DNA of 64,000 bases from Burkholderiales bacterium. GTDB lineage: Bacteria > Pseudomonadota > Gammaproteobacteria > Burkholderiales > Burkholderiaceae_C. The notes beneath the pieces were generated by a model, which had not been told where the DNA came from, did no database searches, and saw only the letters and a list, made by a program, of their open reading frames with translations. The stretch spans positions 62,001 through 126,000 of the forward strand of contig JAUVWL010000001.1 in assembly GCA_030604135.1 (NCBI GenBank), written 5' to 3'. Numbering within the stretch: position 1 is the stretch's first letter; each line of letters starts with the position of its first letter. Both the position numbers and the translations under genes were made by a program. This document shows positions 40,601 through 52,189 of the stretch, in pieces.

Positions 40601-41175
40601 CCCGTGAGCGCAAGACCTTTCTGGACGCGCAGTCGGCCGACCTGAATGACGCCATGGCCACACTCGAGGACGCCATCCGCAAGATCGATGGCGAGACCCG
40701 CGAACTGCTGGGCAGCACCTTCAACACGGTCAACCAGCACTTTGGCCGGATGTTCCCGGAGTTGTTCGGCGGTGGCAATGCGCGCCTGGTCATGACCGGC
40801 GAAGAAATCCTGGATGCCGGTGTGCAGGTGATGGCCCAGCCACCTGGAAAGAAGAACCAGACCATACACCTGCTCTCCGGTGGCGAAAAGGCGCTCACCG
40901 CGATCGCCCTGGTGTTTGCGATCTTCCAGCTCAACCCCGCACCTTTCTGTCTGCTCGACGAGGTGGATGCCCCACTGGACGACGCGAACACCGAACGTTA
41001 TGCGAAACTTGTGACTGCCATGTCCAAGGAAACCCAGTTCCTGTTCATCAGCCACAACAAGATCGCCATGGAGATGGCCGAACAGCTCATTGGCGTGACC
41101 ATGCAGGAGCAGGGTGTCTCCCGCATCGTGGCGGTGGACATGGAATCGGCTGCCGGCATGCTCGAATCCACCTGA
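37657..41175 (+). CDS. smc: Chromosome segregation protein SMC
   Basis: Condensin ATPase that organises and segregates the chromosome, normally with ScpA and ScpB. The 1172-residue product has Walker A GPNGCGKSN (31-39), two long coiled coils (about 170-500 and 665-1010), a hinge (about 510-640, including GLEGMQGLWSRIHVEPGWESALEAAL in part), the ABC signature LSGGEKAL (1073-1080) and Walker B FCLLDEVDAPLDDANTERY. The start is GTG at 37657 giving MRLNSIKLSGFKSF, the canonical N-terminus. scpAB are not in the window. The zipA start lies 29 bases after the stop. Confidence 0.97.
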   Translation: MRLNSIKLSGFKSFAEPTNFMLPGQLVGVVGPNGCGKSNIMDAVRWVLGESKASELRGESMQDVIFNGTTSRKPASRSSVELVFDNSDHRAGGQWGQFGEIAVKRVLTRDGTSSYYINNQPVRRRDVQDVFLGTGLGPRAYAIIGQGTISRIIESKPEELRLFLEEAAGVSKYKERRRETANRLADTRENLTRVEDILRELNANLEKLERQAEVAERYNRLNAGATLKQHQLWFLKRAEAEADQARVRTEAAQAVNDLESRTADLRRVEAELETIRQSHYAAGDEVNQAQGKLYEASAEVGKLEAEIRFVVEGRQRVEQRLLQLKDQLGGWATRKDDAEAELEQLAGAMVDAEEKSAVLEAQGEEQAGSLPALEDVLRQAQRLAGEQRASVGQIQQQIQVLGAEQRSIEEQSRQHELRREKLLADRKALAAPDESRVAAAVRLQAESAESAELVEAILHELQDTVPLLDEERRSAQQAVNQESARQADLSARLEALKALQEKVRTDGKLMPWLAKHGLEGMQGLWSRIHVEPGWESALEAALRERISALEVSRLDMVRAFGSDAPPAKLAFYSPAEAANTPHSASGLKPLASWLRLNDASQLALLDGWLRGCLTASSLEEALTERVKLQAGESIYVPQGHCVTSHSVSFYAPDSEQAGLLARAQEIENLEKQLKAQALIAEQARSSLVRAEANYGEASQKLVLARREAAEARSRAHEAQVEALRLTQLAEQTRARSEQLDGDLAEVDGLLEALQERRATAEARFEELDMQLAESQERHAQLDENVIAAERALGQAREQQRALERQAQEATFSLRSLQARQAELQRSLETAASQQRSLAEEELRARDELARLTDAAAQAGLQDALAAKLEREQALGALRSQYDDLTAKLRASDERRLQLERELDPLRQRITDFQLKEQAARLGVEQYSQQLEEAQADLAAVAQSVTEGNVRLSGLQSEIDRLHREIQSLGAVNLAALEELGAARERKTFLDAQSADLNDAMATLEDAIRKIDGETRELLGSTFNTVNQHFGRMFPELFGGGNARLVMTGEEILDAGVQVMAQPPGKKNQTIHLLSGGEKALTAIALVFAIFQLNPAPFCLLDEVDAPLDDANTERYAKLVTAMSKETQFLFISHNKIAMEMAEQLIGVTMQEQGVSRIVAVDMESAAGMLEST

Positions 41176-41203
41176 ACAGACCCTTGCGAACAGGCCTCCT
41201 TCC

Positions 41204-44923
<3,720 letters not shown>

Positions 44924-45032
44924 GTCGGTCCTCCGGTTCGTTGTGGGCACAATGGATGCCAGATTCACTTTAACTGCCCCGGGTCAACATGCCCTACGGG
45001 GTAAACCTTGATCTTCCACTTCGACATCTGAA

Positions 45033-45575
45033 ATGACCGTTCATGCCATCCTCAGAATGGGCGACCCGCGCCTGCTCGCCAAGGCCCGTCGCGTCGAGGC
45101 ATTCGACACCCCGGAGCTGCGTCGCCTGATCGCCGACATGGAGGAGACCATGGCCGCCGCCAACGGGGCAGGGCTGGCAGCGCCGCAGATCGGGGTCGAT
45201 CTGCAGGTGGTGATTTTTGGCACTGGCGCGCCGAACCCGCGTTATCCGCAGGCGCCGGTGGTGCCCCGGACGGTGTTGCTCAACCCGGTCATCACCCCGC
45301 TGGGTGACGAGGAAGAAGAGGGCTGGGAAGGGTGTCTGTCGGTGCCGGGCCTGCGGGGCGTGGTGCCGCGTTGGCGGCGCATCCGCTACCAGGGCTTCGA
45401 CGTGCAGGGGCAACCGATCGATCGCGAGGCCGAGGGTTTCCACGCCCGCGTGGTGCAGCACGAGTGCGACCACCTGCAGGGTGTGCTGTACCCGATGCGG
45501 GTACGCGACTTCACCCGCTTCGGATTTGTCGAGGTGCTGTTTCCCGGTCTGGTGGACGCGGGCGACAACGACTGA
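45033..45575 (+). CDS. def: Peptide deformylase
   Basis: Metalloenzyme removing the formyl group from nascent proteins. The 180-residue product carries all three family motifs: [10 protein letters not shown] (45-54), EGCLSVPG (99-106; metal ligand Cys101) and QHECDHLQG (142-150; ligands His143 and His147 with catalytic Glu144). It is not paired with fmt, as is often the case; it sits divergent from the small cytochrome gene and convergent with rho. Bacteria of this group often have more than one def, so this may be a paralogue. Confidence 0.95.
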   Translation: MTVHAILRMGDPRLLAKARRVEAFDTPELRRLIADMEETMAAANGAGLAAPQIGVDLQVVIFGTGAPNPRYPQAPVVPRTVLLNPVITPLGDEEEEGWEGCLSVPGLRGVVPRWRRIRYQGFDVQGQPIDREAEGFHARVVQHECDHLQGVLYPMRVRDFTRFGFVEVLFPGLVDAGDND

Positions 45576-45598
45576 AGGTTGCCGTGGCCGGGGAGGGG

Positions 45599-46861
45599 TC
45601 AGCCGCCGCGGCGCATCATCTCGAAGAACTCGGAGTTGTTCTTCGTCTGCTTCATGCTCTTGAGCACCATTTCCATGGCCTCGATTTCGTCCATGTTGTA
45701 CATGAACTGGCGCAGGATGCGGGTCTTCTGCAGGATTTCGGGCTGAAGCAGCAGTTCCTCGCGACGCGTGCCGCTGCGGTTGAGCTGGATGGAGGGGAAC
45801 ACGCGCTTTTCGTACAGGCGGCGGTCGAGGTGGATCTCGCAGTTGCCGGTGCCCTTGAATTCTTCAAAGATCACCTCGTCCATGCGGCTGCCGGTGTCCA
45901 CCAGCGCGGTGGCGATGATGGTCAGCGAGCCACCTTCCTCCACATTGCGCGCGGCGCCGAAGAAGCGCTTGGGGCGTTGCAGTGCGTTGGCGTCCACACC
46001 GCCGGTCAGCACCTTGCCGCTGGAGGGCAGCACGTTGTTGTAGGCGCGGGCCAGGCGGGTGATGGAGTCGAGCATGATCACGACGTCCTTCTTGAGCTCG
46101 ACCAGGCGCTTGGCGCGCTCGATCACCATCTCGGCCACATGCACGTGGCGGGCGGCCGGCTCGTCGAAGGTGGAGGCGATGACCTCGCCGCGCACGGTGC
46201 GCTGCATTTCTGTCACTTCTTCGGGGCGCTCGTCCACCAGCAGCACCATCAGTTCGACGTCGGGGTGGTTGGTGGTGATGGCATGGCAGATGTGCTGCAT
46301 CATGACCGTCTTGCCGCTCTTGGGCGGCGCCACGATCAGGGCCCGCTGGCCACGCCCGATGGGCGCGATGATGTCGATGATGCGACCTGTGATGTTCTCG
46401 TCGCTCTTGATGTCACGTTCCAGGCGCATCTGTTCCTTGGGGAACAGCGGCGTCAGGTTCTCGAACATGATCTTGTGCTTGTTCTGCTCGGGCGGCAGGC
46501 CGTTGATCTTGTCGAGCTTGTTCAGCGCGAAATAGCGTTCCCCGTCCTTGGGGATGCGCACCTCGCCCTCGATCATGTCGCCGGTGTGCAGGTTGAAGCG
46601 GCGGATCTGGCTGGGCGAGATGTAGATGTCGTCGGTGCTGGCGGTGTAGCTCGTGTCCGGTGCCCGCAGGAAGCCGAAGCCATCGGGCAACACCTCGAGC
46701 ACGCCGTCGGCATTGACCTGTTCGCCGGCCTTGGCGCGCTTCTTGATGATGGCGAACATCAGTTCCTGCTTTCGCATGCGGCCGGTGTTCTCGATTTCAA
46801 GCGCTTCGGCTTGCTTGAGCACTTCCGACACGTGCAGTGCCTTGAGTTCGTTCAGGTGCAT
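45599..46861 (-). CDS. rho: Transcription termination factor Rho
   Basis: Hexameric RNA-DNA helicase that ends transcription at C-rich sites. The 420-residue product has the N-terminal domain ([19 protein letters not shown]), the cold-shock-like RNA-binding domain (about 50-120, [12 protein letters not shown]), the P-loop APPKSGKT (about 177-184), [10 protein letters not shown], the Q-loop [28 protein letters not shown] and the R-loop. It is preceded by about 120 bases of C-rich leader with its own -10 box. trxA lies upstream on the same strand, behind a terminator: the trxA-rho order is known from E. coli. Confidence 0.97.
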   Translation of the reverse strand: MHLNELKALHVSEVLKQAEALEIENTGRMRKQELMFAIIKKRAKAGEQVNADGVLEVLPDGFGFLRAPDTSYTASTDDIYISPSQIRRFNLHTGDMIEGEVRIPKDGERYFALNKLDKINGLPPEQNKHKIMFENLTPLFPKEQMRLERDIKSDENITGRIIDIIAPIGRGQRALIVAPPKSGKTVMMQHICHAITTNHPDVELMVLLVDERPEEVTEMQRTVRGEVIASTFDEPAARHVHVAEMVIERAKRLVELKKDVVIMLDSITRLARAYNNVLPSSGKVLTGGVDANALQRPKRFFGAARNVEEGGSLTIIATALVDTGSRMDEVIFEEFKGTGNCEIHLDRRLYEKRVFPSIQLNRSGTRREELLLQPEILQKTRILRQFMYNMDEIEAMEMVLKSMKQTKNNSEFFEMMRRGG

Positions 46862-46983
46862 GGAGTCTGCTCCGGTGGACCCGGCTGGCGGGTCGCAGCA
46901 ATGTTCACTGGGGGAGGGGGCGCGCTCGACCGGGGGTCGTGCCTGGCGCCGGGGGGGAAGGCTGGACGCTGGGGTCTGCCTAC
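46862..46983 (-). promoter_or_regulatory. C-rich rho leader, possible autoregulatory rut site
   Basis: Minus-strand RNA between the candidate transcription start and the rho ATG is about 120 bases, with C-runs such as CCTTCCCCCCC and GCGCCCCCTCCCCC. E. coli rho is controlled by Rho-dependent attenuation in its leader; the composition here allows the same control. This is inference from composition. Confidence 0.35.
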
Positions 46984-46989
46984 GGAGAA

Positions 46990-46995
46990 ATTATG
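46990..46995 (-). promoter_or_regulatory. Candidate rho -10 box
   Basis: CATAAT on the minus strand, about 130 bases upstream of rho, immediately after the trxA terminator. The -35 region overlaps the terminator and is weak. Confidence 0.45.
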
Positions 46996-46999
46996 ACAG

Positions 47000-47036
47000 G
47001 AAAAAGGACAAGGTCCGCCGCGCACCCCGGACCTTG
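47000..47036 (-). terminator. Rho-independent terminator after trxA
   Basis: Nine-bp stem CAAGGTCCG/CGGACCTTG with a ten-base loop, followed on the minus strand by TCCTTTTTCC. It is 25 bases after the trxA stop. Confidence 0.8.
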
Positions 47037-47061
47037 CATCCGGAGCGCGTGAAAAGGCATG

Positions 47062-47394
47062 TCAGGCGAGTTGCTGATCGATGAACGCGGTCAGCTGGGC
47101 CTTGCTCATGGCGCCGACCTTGGTGGCTGCCAGTTGGCCGTCCTTGAACAGCATCAGGGTGGGGATACCACGGATGCCGAACTTGGCCGGCACGTCGCGG
47201 TTCTCGTCCACGTTCATCTTGGCAACCTGCAGCTTGCCGTTGTAGGTGCCCGCCACCTCGTCGAGGATGGGCGCGATCATCTTGCACGGCCCGCACCATT
47301 CGGCCCAGAAGTCCACCAGCACGGGGGCCTGGGCGTCCAGCACGTCGGCCTGGAAGCTGGTGTCGGAAACGTGTTTGATCAGGTCGCTGGCCAT
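47062..47394 (-). CDS. trxA: Thioredoxin TrxA
   Basis: Small cytoplasmic disulfide reductant. The 110-residue product has the active site WCGPC (33-37) inside [18 protein letters not shown], the buried Asp27, and the cis-Pro segment [17 protein letters not shown] 47394 gives the standard N-terminus; an upstream open frame of over 100 codons is not coding. It is divergent from the flavoprotein gene at 47518 and upstream of rho. Confidence 0.97.
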   Translation of the reverse strand: MASDLIKHVSDTSFQADVLDAQAPVLVDFWAEWCGPCKMIAPILDEVAGTYNGKLQVAKMNVDENRDVPAKFGIRGIPTLMLFKDGQLAATKVGAMSKAQLTAFIDQQLA

Positions 47395-47517
47395 GATTCG
47401 TCCTAAAGCTGTGTTGACAGGGGGCTGGGCCGAACGGCTCCTGGGGTGAGCGCAGACGGCATACTGTGCAGGGGCAGCAGCCCCATAAGCCACAATTGTG
47501 ACAGAAACGACTTCGGC

Positions 47518-48933
47518 ATGACGACCGCCACCCCAGCACCCCAGGCCTTGACCGACACCACCGCCCCTTCGCTGCATGGCATCTCTGCGGAGGTGGCCAT
47601 CGTCGGCGGTGGCCCGGCCGGTCTGATGGCGGCCGAGGTGGCCAGCCAGGCCGGGCTGTCGGTCCACCTGTTCGACGCCATGCCCTCGGTGGGGCGCAAG
47701 TTCCTGCTGGCTGGCAAAGGGGGGCTCAACCTGACCCACTCGGAGCCGGCCGACCGGTTTGCCCAGCGTTACGGCGCCAGGCGCGAACAGATCGAATCTT
47801 TGCTCAAGGGACTTGACGCGGCGGCCGTTCGGGCCTGGGCCGAGGGTCTAGGCATCGCGACGTTTGTGGGAACGTCAGGCCGGGTGTTCCCCTCCGACAT
47901 GAAGGCGGCGCCGCTGTTGCGCGCCTGGTTGCACCGCCTTCGCCACCCCGGAGCAGACCGGGAGGCGGTGCAGTTCCACATGCGCCACCGGTGGACAGGA
48001 TGGTCGTCGGACGGTCATGGCTTGCTGTTCGAGACACCCTCTGGTCTGCTGCAGGTCAAGGCCCGAGCGGTGCTGCTGGCGCTGGGTGGGGGTAGCTGGG
48101 CTCGCCTTGGCTCCAACGGCGCCTGGGTGCCCCTGCTGGCGTCCCGCGGCGTGGCGGTGGCCCCTTTGCTGCCCGCCAATTGTGGCTTCGACGTGGCGCC
48201 CTGCGGGCATTTGCCTCGGTCCGGTCAGACCTTGCCGGTGCAGGTGGTGCCTGGGCGAAGCAGTGGGTGGAGTGAGCATTTTGCGAGCCGATATGCAGGG
48301 CAGCCGTTCAAGACGGTGGTCCTGAGCTGCGGTACCGGGAGCGATCGTCCTTTCAGCCGTCGCGGTGAATTTGTGGCCACCGGCACAGGCATCGAAGGCA
48401 GTCTGGTCTATGCTGCCTCGGCCTGGCTGCGTGACGAGATCATTCGCCATGGTCACGCGGTGTTGTGGCTCGATCTGCTGCCGGACCACAGCGCTGAGCG
48501 CGTTCGCGCCGAGGTGCTGCATCCCCGTGGTTCACGTTCGCTGTCGAGCCACTTGCGCAGTCGCCTGGGTCTGGACGGCATCAAGACCGCACTGCTGTAC
48601 GAGGTCCTGGGCAAGGATGGCATGGGCGATTCCGAACGGCTGGCGCACAGCATCAAGTCGCTCCCTTTGCACCTGGTGGCCACCCGGCCGCTGGACGAGG
48701 CCATCAGCAGCGCGGGCGGCGTGCTGTTTGAGGCCCTGAACCAGGATCTGATGTGCGAGGAACTGCCCGGTGTGTTCTGCGCCGGCGAAATGCTCGACTG
48801 GGAGGCGCCCACCGGAGGCTATTTGCTGACCGCCTGCCTGGCGAGCGGAAAGGCTGCCGGCGAGGGGCTCGTGCGCTTCCTGGGTGCGCCGCAGCGTGGC
48901 GCCGATGGCGTCGACGCGGGCGCAAAAAAATGA
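47518..48933 (+). CDS. HI0933/BaiN-family flavoprotein (TIGR03862-like)
   Basis: Predicted FAD-dependent oxidoreductase of the HI0933 family; the physiological substrate is unknown. The 471-residue product has the FAD dinucleotide motif [15 protein letters not shown] (26-40), the family block [41 protein letters not shown], and the C-terminal second FAD motif [27 protein letters not shown] 47518 is chosen; 24 upstream codons are open but overlap the divergent trxA promoter region. Its stop codon abuts the 3' end of the SRP RNA gene on the opposite strand. Confidence 0.9.
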   Translation: MTTATPAPQALTDTTAPSLHGISAEVAIVGGGPAGLMAAEVASQAGLSVHLFDAMPSVGRKFLLAGKGGLNLTHSEPADRFAQRYGARREQIESLLKGLDAAAVRAWAEGLGIATFVGTSGRVFPSDMKAAPLLRAWLHRLRHPGADREAVQFHMRHRWTGWSSDGHGLLFETPSGLLQVKARAVLLALGGGSWARLGSNGAWVPLLASRGVAVAPLLPANCGFDVAPCGHLPRSGQTLPVQVVPGRSSGWSEHFASRYAGQPFKTVVLSCGTGSDRPFSRRGEFVATGTGIEGSLVYAASAWLRDEIIRHGHAVLWLDLLPDHSAERVRAEVLHPRGSRSLSSHLRSRLGLDGIKTALLYEVLGKDGMGDSERLAHSIKSLPLHLVATRPLDEAISSAGGVLFEALNQDLMCEELPGVFCAGEMLDWEAPTGGYLLTACLASGKAAGEGLVRFLGAPQRGADGVDAGAKK

Positions 48934-49036
48934 GGGGGGTGACGAGCCTTGACCCCGGCACTGGCTACACAGTTAGGGCTGCTTGGTTCCCCACCTGACC
49001 CGGTTGGCCGCTTCACCATGCGGGAAGGCCCGTCAG
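48934..49036 (-). ncRNA. ffs: Signal recognition particle RNA (4.5S type)
   Basis: On the minus strand the conserved SRP core GGTCAGGTGG-GGAA-CCAAGCAGCC is present. E. coli has CC-GGAA-GG at the tip helix; here it is GG-GGAA-CC, a covarying change that keeps the GGAA tetraloop. The asymmetric loop AGCAG and the closing outer helix TGACGGGCCTT/AAGGCTCGTCA pair well. The 3' end is followed by CCCCCCTCATTTTTTT, a likely termination signal that overlaps the end of the convergent flavoprotein gene. Length about 103. It is divergent from dnaX. Confidence 0.9.
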
Positions 49037-49041
49037 GGTCG

Positions 49042-49047
49042 ATTGTA
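49042..49047 (-). promoter_or_regulatory. ffs -10 box
   Basis: TACAAT on the minus strand, six to seven bases upstream of the 5' end predicted from base pairing, so position and structure agree. Confidence 0.6.
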
Positions 49048-49098
49048 GGTCATCGCGGATCACCCCGCCGGCAGTGCCAGCGCCGACACCCTGCCGCT

Positions 49099-49104
49099 TA
49101 GAAT
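49099..49104 (+). promoter_or_regulatory. dnaX -10 box, very short or no leader
   Basis: TAGAAT followed by seven bases and the dnaX ATG at 49112. No Shine-Dalgarno sequence is visible, so a leaderless dnaX mRNA is likely if this is the promoter. Confidence 0.45.
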
Positions 49105-49111
49105 CCCAGCC

Positions 49112-50953
49112 ATGTCCTACGTTGTTCTGGCCCGCAAGTACCGCCCTCGCCATTTTGCCGAGATGGTGGGCCAGTCGCACGTGGTGCAGGCACTGAGCAA
49201 TGCCCTGATCAGCCAGCGGCTGCACCATGCCTATCTGTTCACCGGCACCCGGGGCGTGGGCAAGACGACGGTGTCCCGCATCCTGGCCAAGTCGCTCAAC
49301 TGTGTCGGCCCGGACGGACAGGGCGGCATCACCGCCGAACCCTGTGGTGTCTGTGAGGCCTGCAGGGACATCGATGCCGGCCGATTCGTCGATTACACCG
49401 AACTGGACGCAGCCTCGAACCGCGGCGTGGACGAGGTGCAGGCTTTGCTGGAGCAGGCGGTCTACAAGCCGGTGCAGGGACGCTTCAAGGTCTTCATGAT
49501 CGACGAAGTGCACATGCTGACGAACACGGCATTCAACGCCATGCTCAAGACGCTGGAGGAGCCGCCGGAATACCTCAAGTTTGTGCTGGCCACCACCGAC
49601 CCGCAGAAGGTGCCGGTGACCGTGCTCTCGCGCTGCCTGCAGTTCAATCTGCGGCCCATGGCGCCTGAAACCGTGCAGGAGCACCTGGTGCATGTGCTGC
49701 AATCGGAGTCCGTGGCGGCCGAACCCCAGGCCTTGCGGCTGATCGCCCGCGCGGCGCGCGGGTCGATGCGCGACGCCCTGTCCCTGACGGACCAGGCCAT
49801 TGCCTTTGGCGGTGGTCAGCTGGTCGAGCACACGGTGCGCCAGATGCTGGGCGCGGTGGATCGCACCCATGTGTTCCGTCTCATCGAAGCCCTGGCGCAG
49901 GCCGATGGTGCGGCGGTGGTGGAAACGGTGGACACCTTGCGCGTGAACGGTCTGAGCGCTGCTTCGACGCTGGAGGAAATGACCGGTCTGTTGCAGCGCA
50001 TGGCCGTGCTGCAGGCCGTGCCGGGAGCGCCGCTGACGGACGACCCCGACGACGTCCGTCTGGCCGAGCTGGCCGCTCTGATGCCGGCAGACGAGACCCA
50101 GTTGCTCTACAGCCTGTGCCTGCACGGTCGGGCCGAGCTGGGCCTGGCGCCCGACGAGTACGCCGGTCTGACCATGGTGCTGCTGCGCTTGCTCGCCTTC
50201 AAGCCTGCTGCAGACGGGTCGGCAGAAAAAAAAACGCTGAAATCGGTCGCTGAGCCGCCGCAGGCCCGTCGTGAGGTGCTGCCCTCGGTGGCCCCACCGG
50301 CGCCGGTGGAAACCCCTCGCCCGCCGCAGCCCCCTGAGCCTGAGCGCCTGCAGGAAGCGCACGACAGTGTGCCGACCCTGACTGACGCCGACCTGGCCTC
50401 TTTGCCTCCATGGCACGACGCCACGCCAATGGAGACGGCTGCTCCAAGCACCCATGGCGGGTCCATGGTGCAGGTGCTGTCGATCCCGGTGCGGGACCTG
50501 CAGGCGCCCACCCGTGCAGAACGTGGCGCGTCGCCTGCCCGTCGACAGGCCGAGCTGCAGCCCACAGAGCTGGGCGGCTTCTGGAACGAAACGGTCCAGG
50601 TGCTGGTGCGCAACGAGGCCATCACGGCCCTGGTGCGCGAACTGGCCTTGCAGTCACAACTGATGGACCGCCAGGCAGACGCCTGGACCCTGCAGATTCA
50701 GCATGAATCACTGGGCCAGGGCAACACCCGCGAGCGATTGGAGTCGGCCCTGGCCCAGCATGGGCACGCGGTGCGTCTGGTCTTGTGCAGTGGCCCGGTC
50801 AGCGATTCTCCGGCCCTGCGTGCCGCTGCCCTGGCCCGCCAACGTCAGGATGAGGCCGAGCGCCTGATTCTGGCCGACCCCTTCGTGCAGTCCATGATGC
50901 GCGACTTTGGCGGCAAAATCGTGCCAGGCACACTGCGACCCGACGGAGAGTGA
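49112..50953 (+). CDS. dnaX: DNA polymerase III subunits gamma and tau
   Basis: Clamp-loader ATPase; the full product is tau (613 residues), which also binds the polymerase core. Walker [10 protein letters not shown] lies at 45-53, the zinc module uses Cys near 63 and CGVCEAC (about 77-83), Walker B is [10 protein letters not shown] and sensor/Arg-finger segments follow (LSRCLQF). The three clamp-loader domains end near residue 370. There the sequence reads GCA-GAA-AAA-AAA-ACG, an A9 run at 50226-50234. A Pro-rich linker and the tau-specific domains follow. At the A9 run both alternative frames stop quickly (TGA at 50238 and 50251), so a gamma form of 375-380 residues is predicted. ybaB and recR follow. 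Confidence 0.96.
   Translation: MSYVVLARKYRPRHFAEMVGQSHVVQALSNALISQRLHHAYLFTGTRGVGKTTVSRILAKSLNCVGPDGQGGITAEPCGVCEACRDIDAGRFVDYTELDAASNRGVDEVQALLEQAVYKPVQGRFKVFMIDEVHMLTNTAFNAMLKTLEEPPEYLKFVLATTDPQKVPVTVLSRCLQFNLRPMAPETVQEHLVHVLQSESVAAEPQALRLIARAARGSMRDALSLTDQAIAFGGGQLVEHTVRQMLGAVDRTHVFRLIEALAQADGAAVVETVDTLRVNGLSAASTLEEMTGLLQRMAVLQAVPGAPLTDDPDDVRLAELAALMPADETQLLYSLCLHGRAELGLAPDEYAGLTMVLLRLLAFKPAADGSAEKKTLKSVAEPPQARREVLPSVAPPAPVETPRPPQPPEPERLQEAHDSVPTLTDADLASLPPWHDATPMETAAPSTHGGSMVQVLSIPVRDLQAPTRAERGASPARRQAELQPTELGGFWNETVQVLVRNEAITALVRELALQSQLMDRQADAWTLQIQHESLGQGNTRERLESALAQHGHAVRLVLCSGPVSDSPALRAAALARQRQDEAERLILADPFVQSMMRDFGGKIVPGTLRPDGE
50226..50253 (+). other. Candidate programmed slippage site in dnaX (gamma form)
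   Basis: Nine consecutive A inside codons 372-375. Reading after loss of one A or a +1 shift gives CGC-TGA, stopping at 50238-50240. Reading after gain of one A or a -1 shift gives AAC-GCT-GAA-ATC-GGT-CGC-TGA, stopping at 50251-50253. Both would make a protein ending just after the clamp-loader domains. Thermus dnaX uses transcriptional slippage on A9 and E. coli a -1 ribosomal shift; the mechanism here is not determined. Confidence 0.7.
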
Positions 50954-50997
50954 TCCGTTATTTTTCCATTGCAACCCCATTCACGACAAGGATTGAC

Positions 50998-51330
50998 ATG
51001 TTCAACAAAGGACAACTCGCCGGCCTGATGAAGCAGGCCCAGGCCATGCAGGACAACCTCAAGAAAGCCCAGGACGAATTGGGCAACATCGAGGTCACCG
51101 GCGAGTCCGGCGCAGGCCTGGTCAAGGTGCTGATGACCTGCAAGCACGACGTCAAGCGCGTCACCATCGACCCAAGCCTGCTGGCCGATGACAAGGACAT
51201 GCTCGAAGATCTGGTGGCAGCGGCCTTCAATGCCGCTGTTCGCAAGGCCGAAGAGACCACGCAGGAGAAGATGGGCAAGCTGACCGCAGGCATGCCGGGC
51301 CTGCCCGGCGGCATGAAGTTCCCGTTCTGA
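50998..51330 (+). CDS. YbaB/EbfC family nucleoid-associated protein
   Basis: Small dimeric DNA-binding protein of the YbaB/EbfC family. The 110-residue product starts [28 protein letters not shown] and has the central [28 protein letters not shown] and a Gly/Pro-rich tail [13 protein letters not shown] typical of the family. It follows dnaX by 44 bases and precedes recR by 36. The dnaX-ybaB-recR order is conserved across many bacteria, including B. subtilis. A role with RecR or in nucleoid structure is family knowledge. Confidence 0.95.
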   Translation: MFNKGQLAGLMKQAQAMQDNLKKAQDELGNIEVTGESGAGLVKVLMTCKHDVKRVTIDPSLLADDKDMLEDLVAAAFNAAVRKAEETTQEKMGKLTAGMPGLPGGMKFPF

Positions 51331-51366
51331 TCCGATGATCGACTGCGCGGGGCAGGTGGCTTTCTG

Positions 51367-51987
51367 ATGGGTTCGGGCGTGACCCAGCACGTGTCTCTGG
51401 AGGTGCTCGTGCAGGCCTTGCGGCGCTTGCCCGGTGTCGGGGTGCGATCGGCACAACGCATGGCCTACCACCTGCTGCAGCATGACCGCCCGGGCGCACT
51501 CCAGCTGGCCCGGGCCCTGGAGCAGGCGGCGTCTTCTGTGCGGCATTGCGCGTTGTGTCACACCTTCACCGAGGACGAAATCTGCCCGACCTGCCTGGAT
51601 CCGCGGCGTGACCGTGGTCTCTTGTGCGTGGTCGAGTCGCCGGCCGACCAGGCCGCCATGGAGCGGACCGGCGCCTACAAGGGCCTGTACTTTGTGCTCA
51701 TGGGCAAGCTCAGTCCTCTTGATGGCATCGGCCCGAACGAGATCGGGCTGCAACAGCTGTTGGACCGCGTGGACGCCCAGCCCGAGGCTCACATGCCGGC
51801 GGTCAGAGAAGTGATCCTGGCCACCAACTTCACCGCCGAAGGCGAGTCCACGGCGCATGTGATCACCCAGGCCCTGAAAGGTCGCCACGTTCAGGTGACG
51901 CGGCTGGCGCGCGGCGTGCCGATCGGCAGTGAACTGGAGTATGTTGACCTGGGCACCATCGCGCACGCCCTGGTCGACCGCCGCTGA
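51367..51987 (+). CDS. recR: Recombination mediator RecR
   Basis: RecFOR-pathway protein that helps load RecA on gapped DNA. The 206-residue product has the helix-hairpin-helix [18 protein letters not shown] (20-37), a C4 zinc module (Cys61, 64, 73, 76), a Toprim domain (about 82-175; [26 protein letters not shown]) and the C-terminal [14 protein letters not shown]. It is third in dnaX-ybaB-recR. A hairpin lies about 30 bases after its stop. Confidence 0.95.
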   Translation: MGSGVTQHVSLEVLVQALRRLPGVGVRSAQRMAYHLLQHDRPGALQLARALEQAASSVRHCALCHTFTEDEICPTCLDPRRDRGLLCVVESPADQAAMERTGAYKGLYFVLMGKLSPLDGIGPNEIGLQQLLDRVDAQPEAHMPAVREVILATNFTAEGESTAHVITQALKGRHVQVTRLARGVPIGSELEYVDLGTIAHALVDRR

Positions 51988-52015
51988 GAGGCACCTCCCA
52001 TCCCCGCCTTGATAC

Positions 52016-52047
52016 CCGAAACAGCAGCCCGCAACGTTTTGTTTCGG
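52016..52047. other. Perfect 8-bp hairpin between recR and the binding-protein gene
   Basis: CCGAAACA at 52016-52023 pairs with TGTTTCGG at 52040-52047 around a 16-base loop. There is no T-run, so it is not a standard intrinsic terminator. It lies 28 bases after recR and 143 before the next gene. Confidence 0.3.
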
Positions 52048-52189
52048 TGCGTGCAGGTCGGTGTAAACCCGCTCGGGAATGGACCCGATGCGGAGTTGTC
52101 GCGCATCTCCTAGTCTGTTGTCTGAAGGTCGTCGGTTCGGGTTGATGAACCGGGCCTGGGTTCAAGGTCAATTCAGGAAGGATGCAGGC

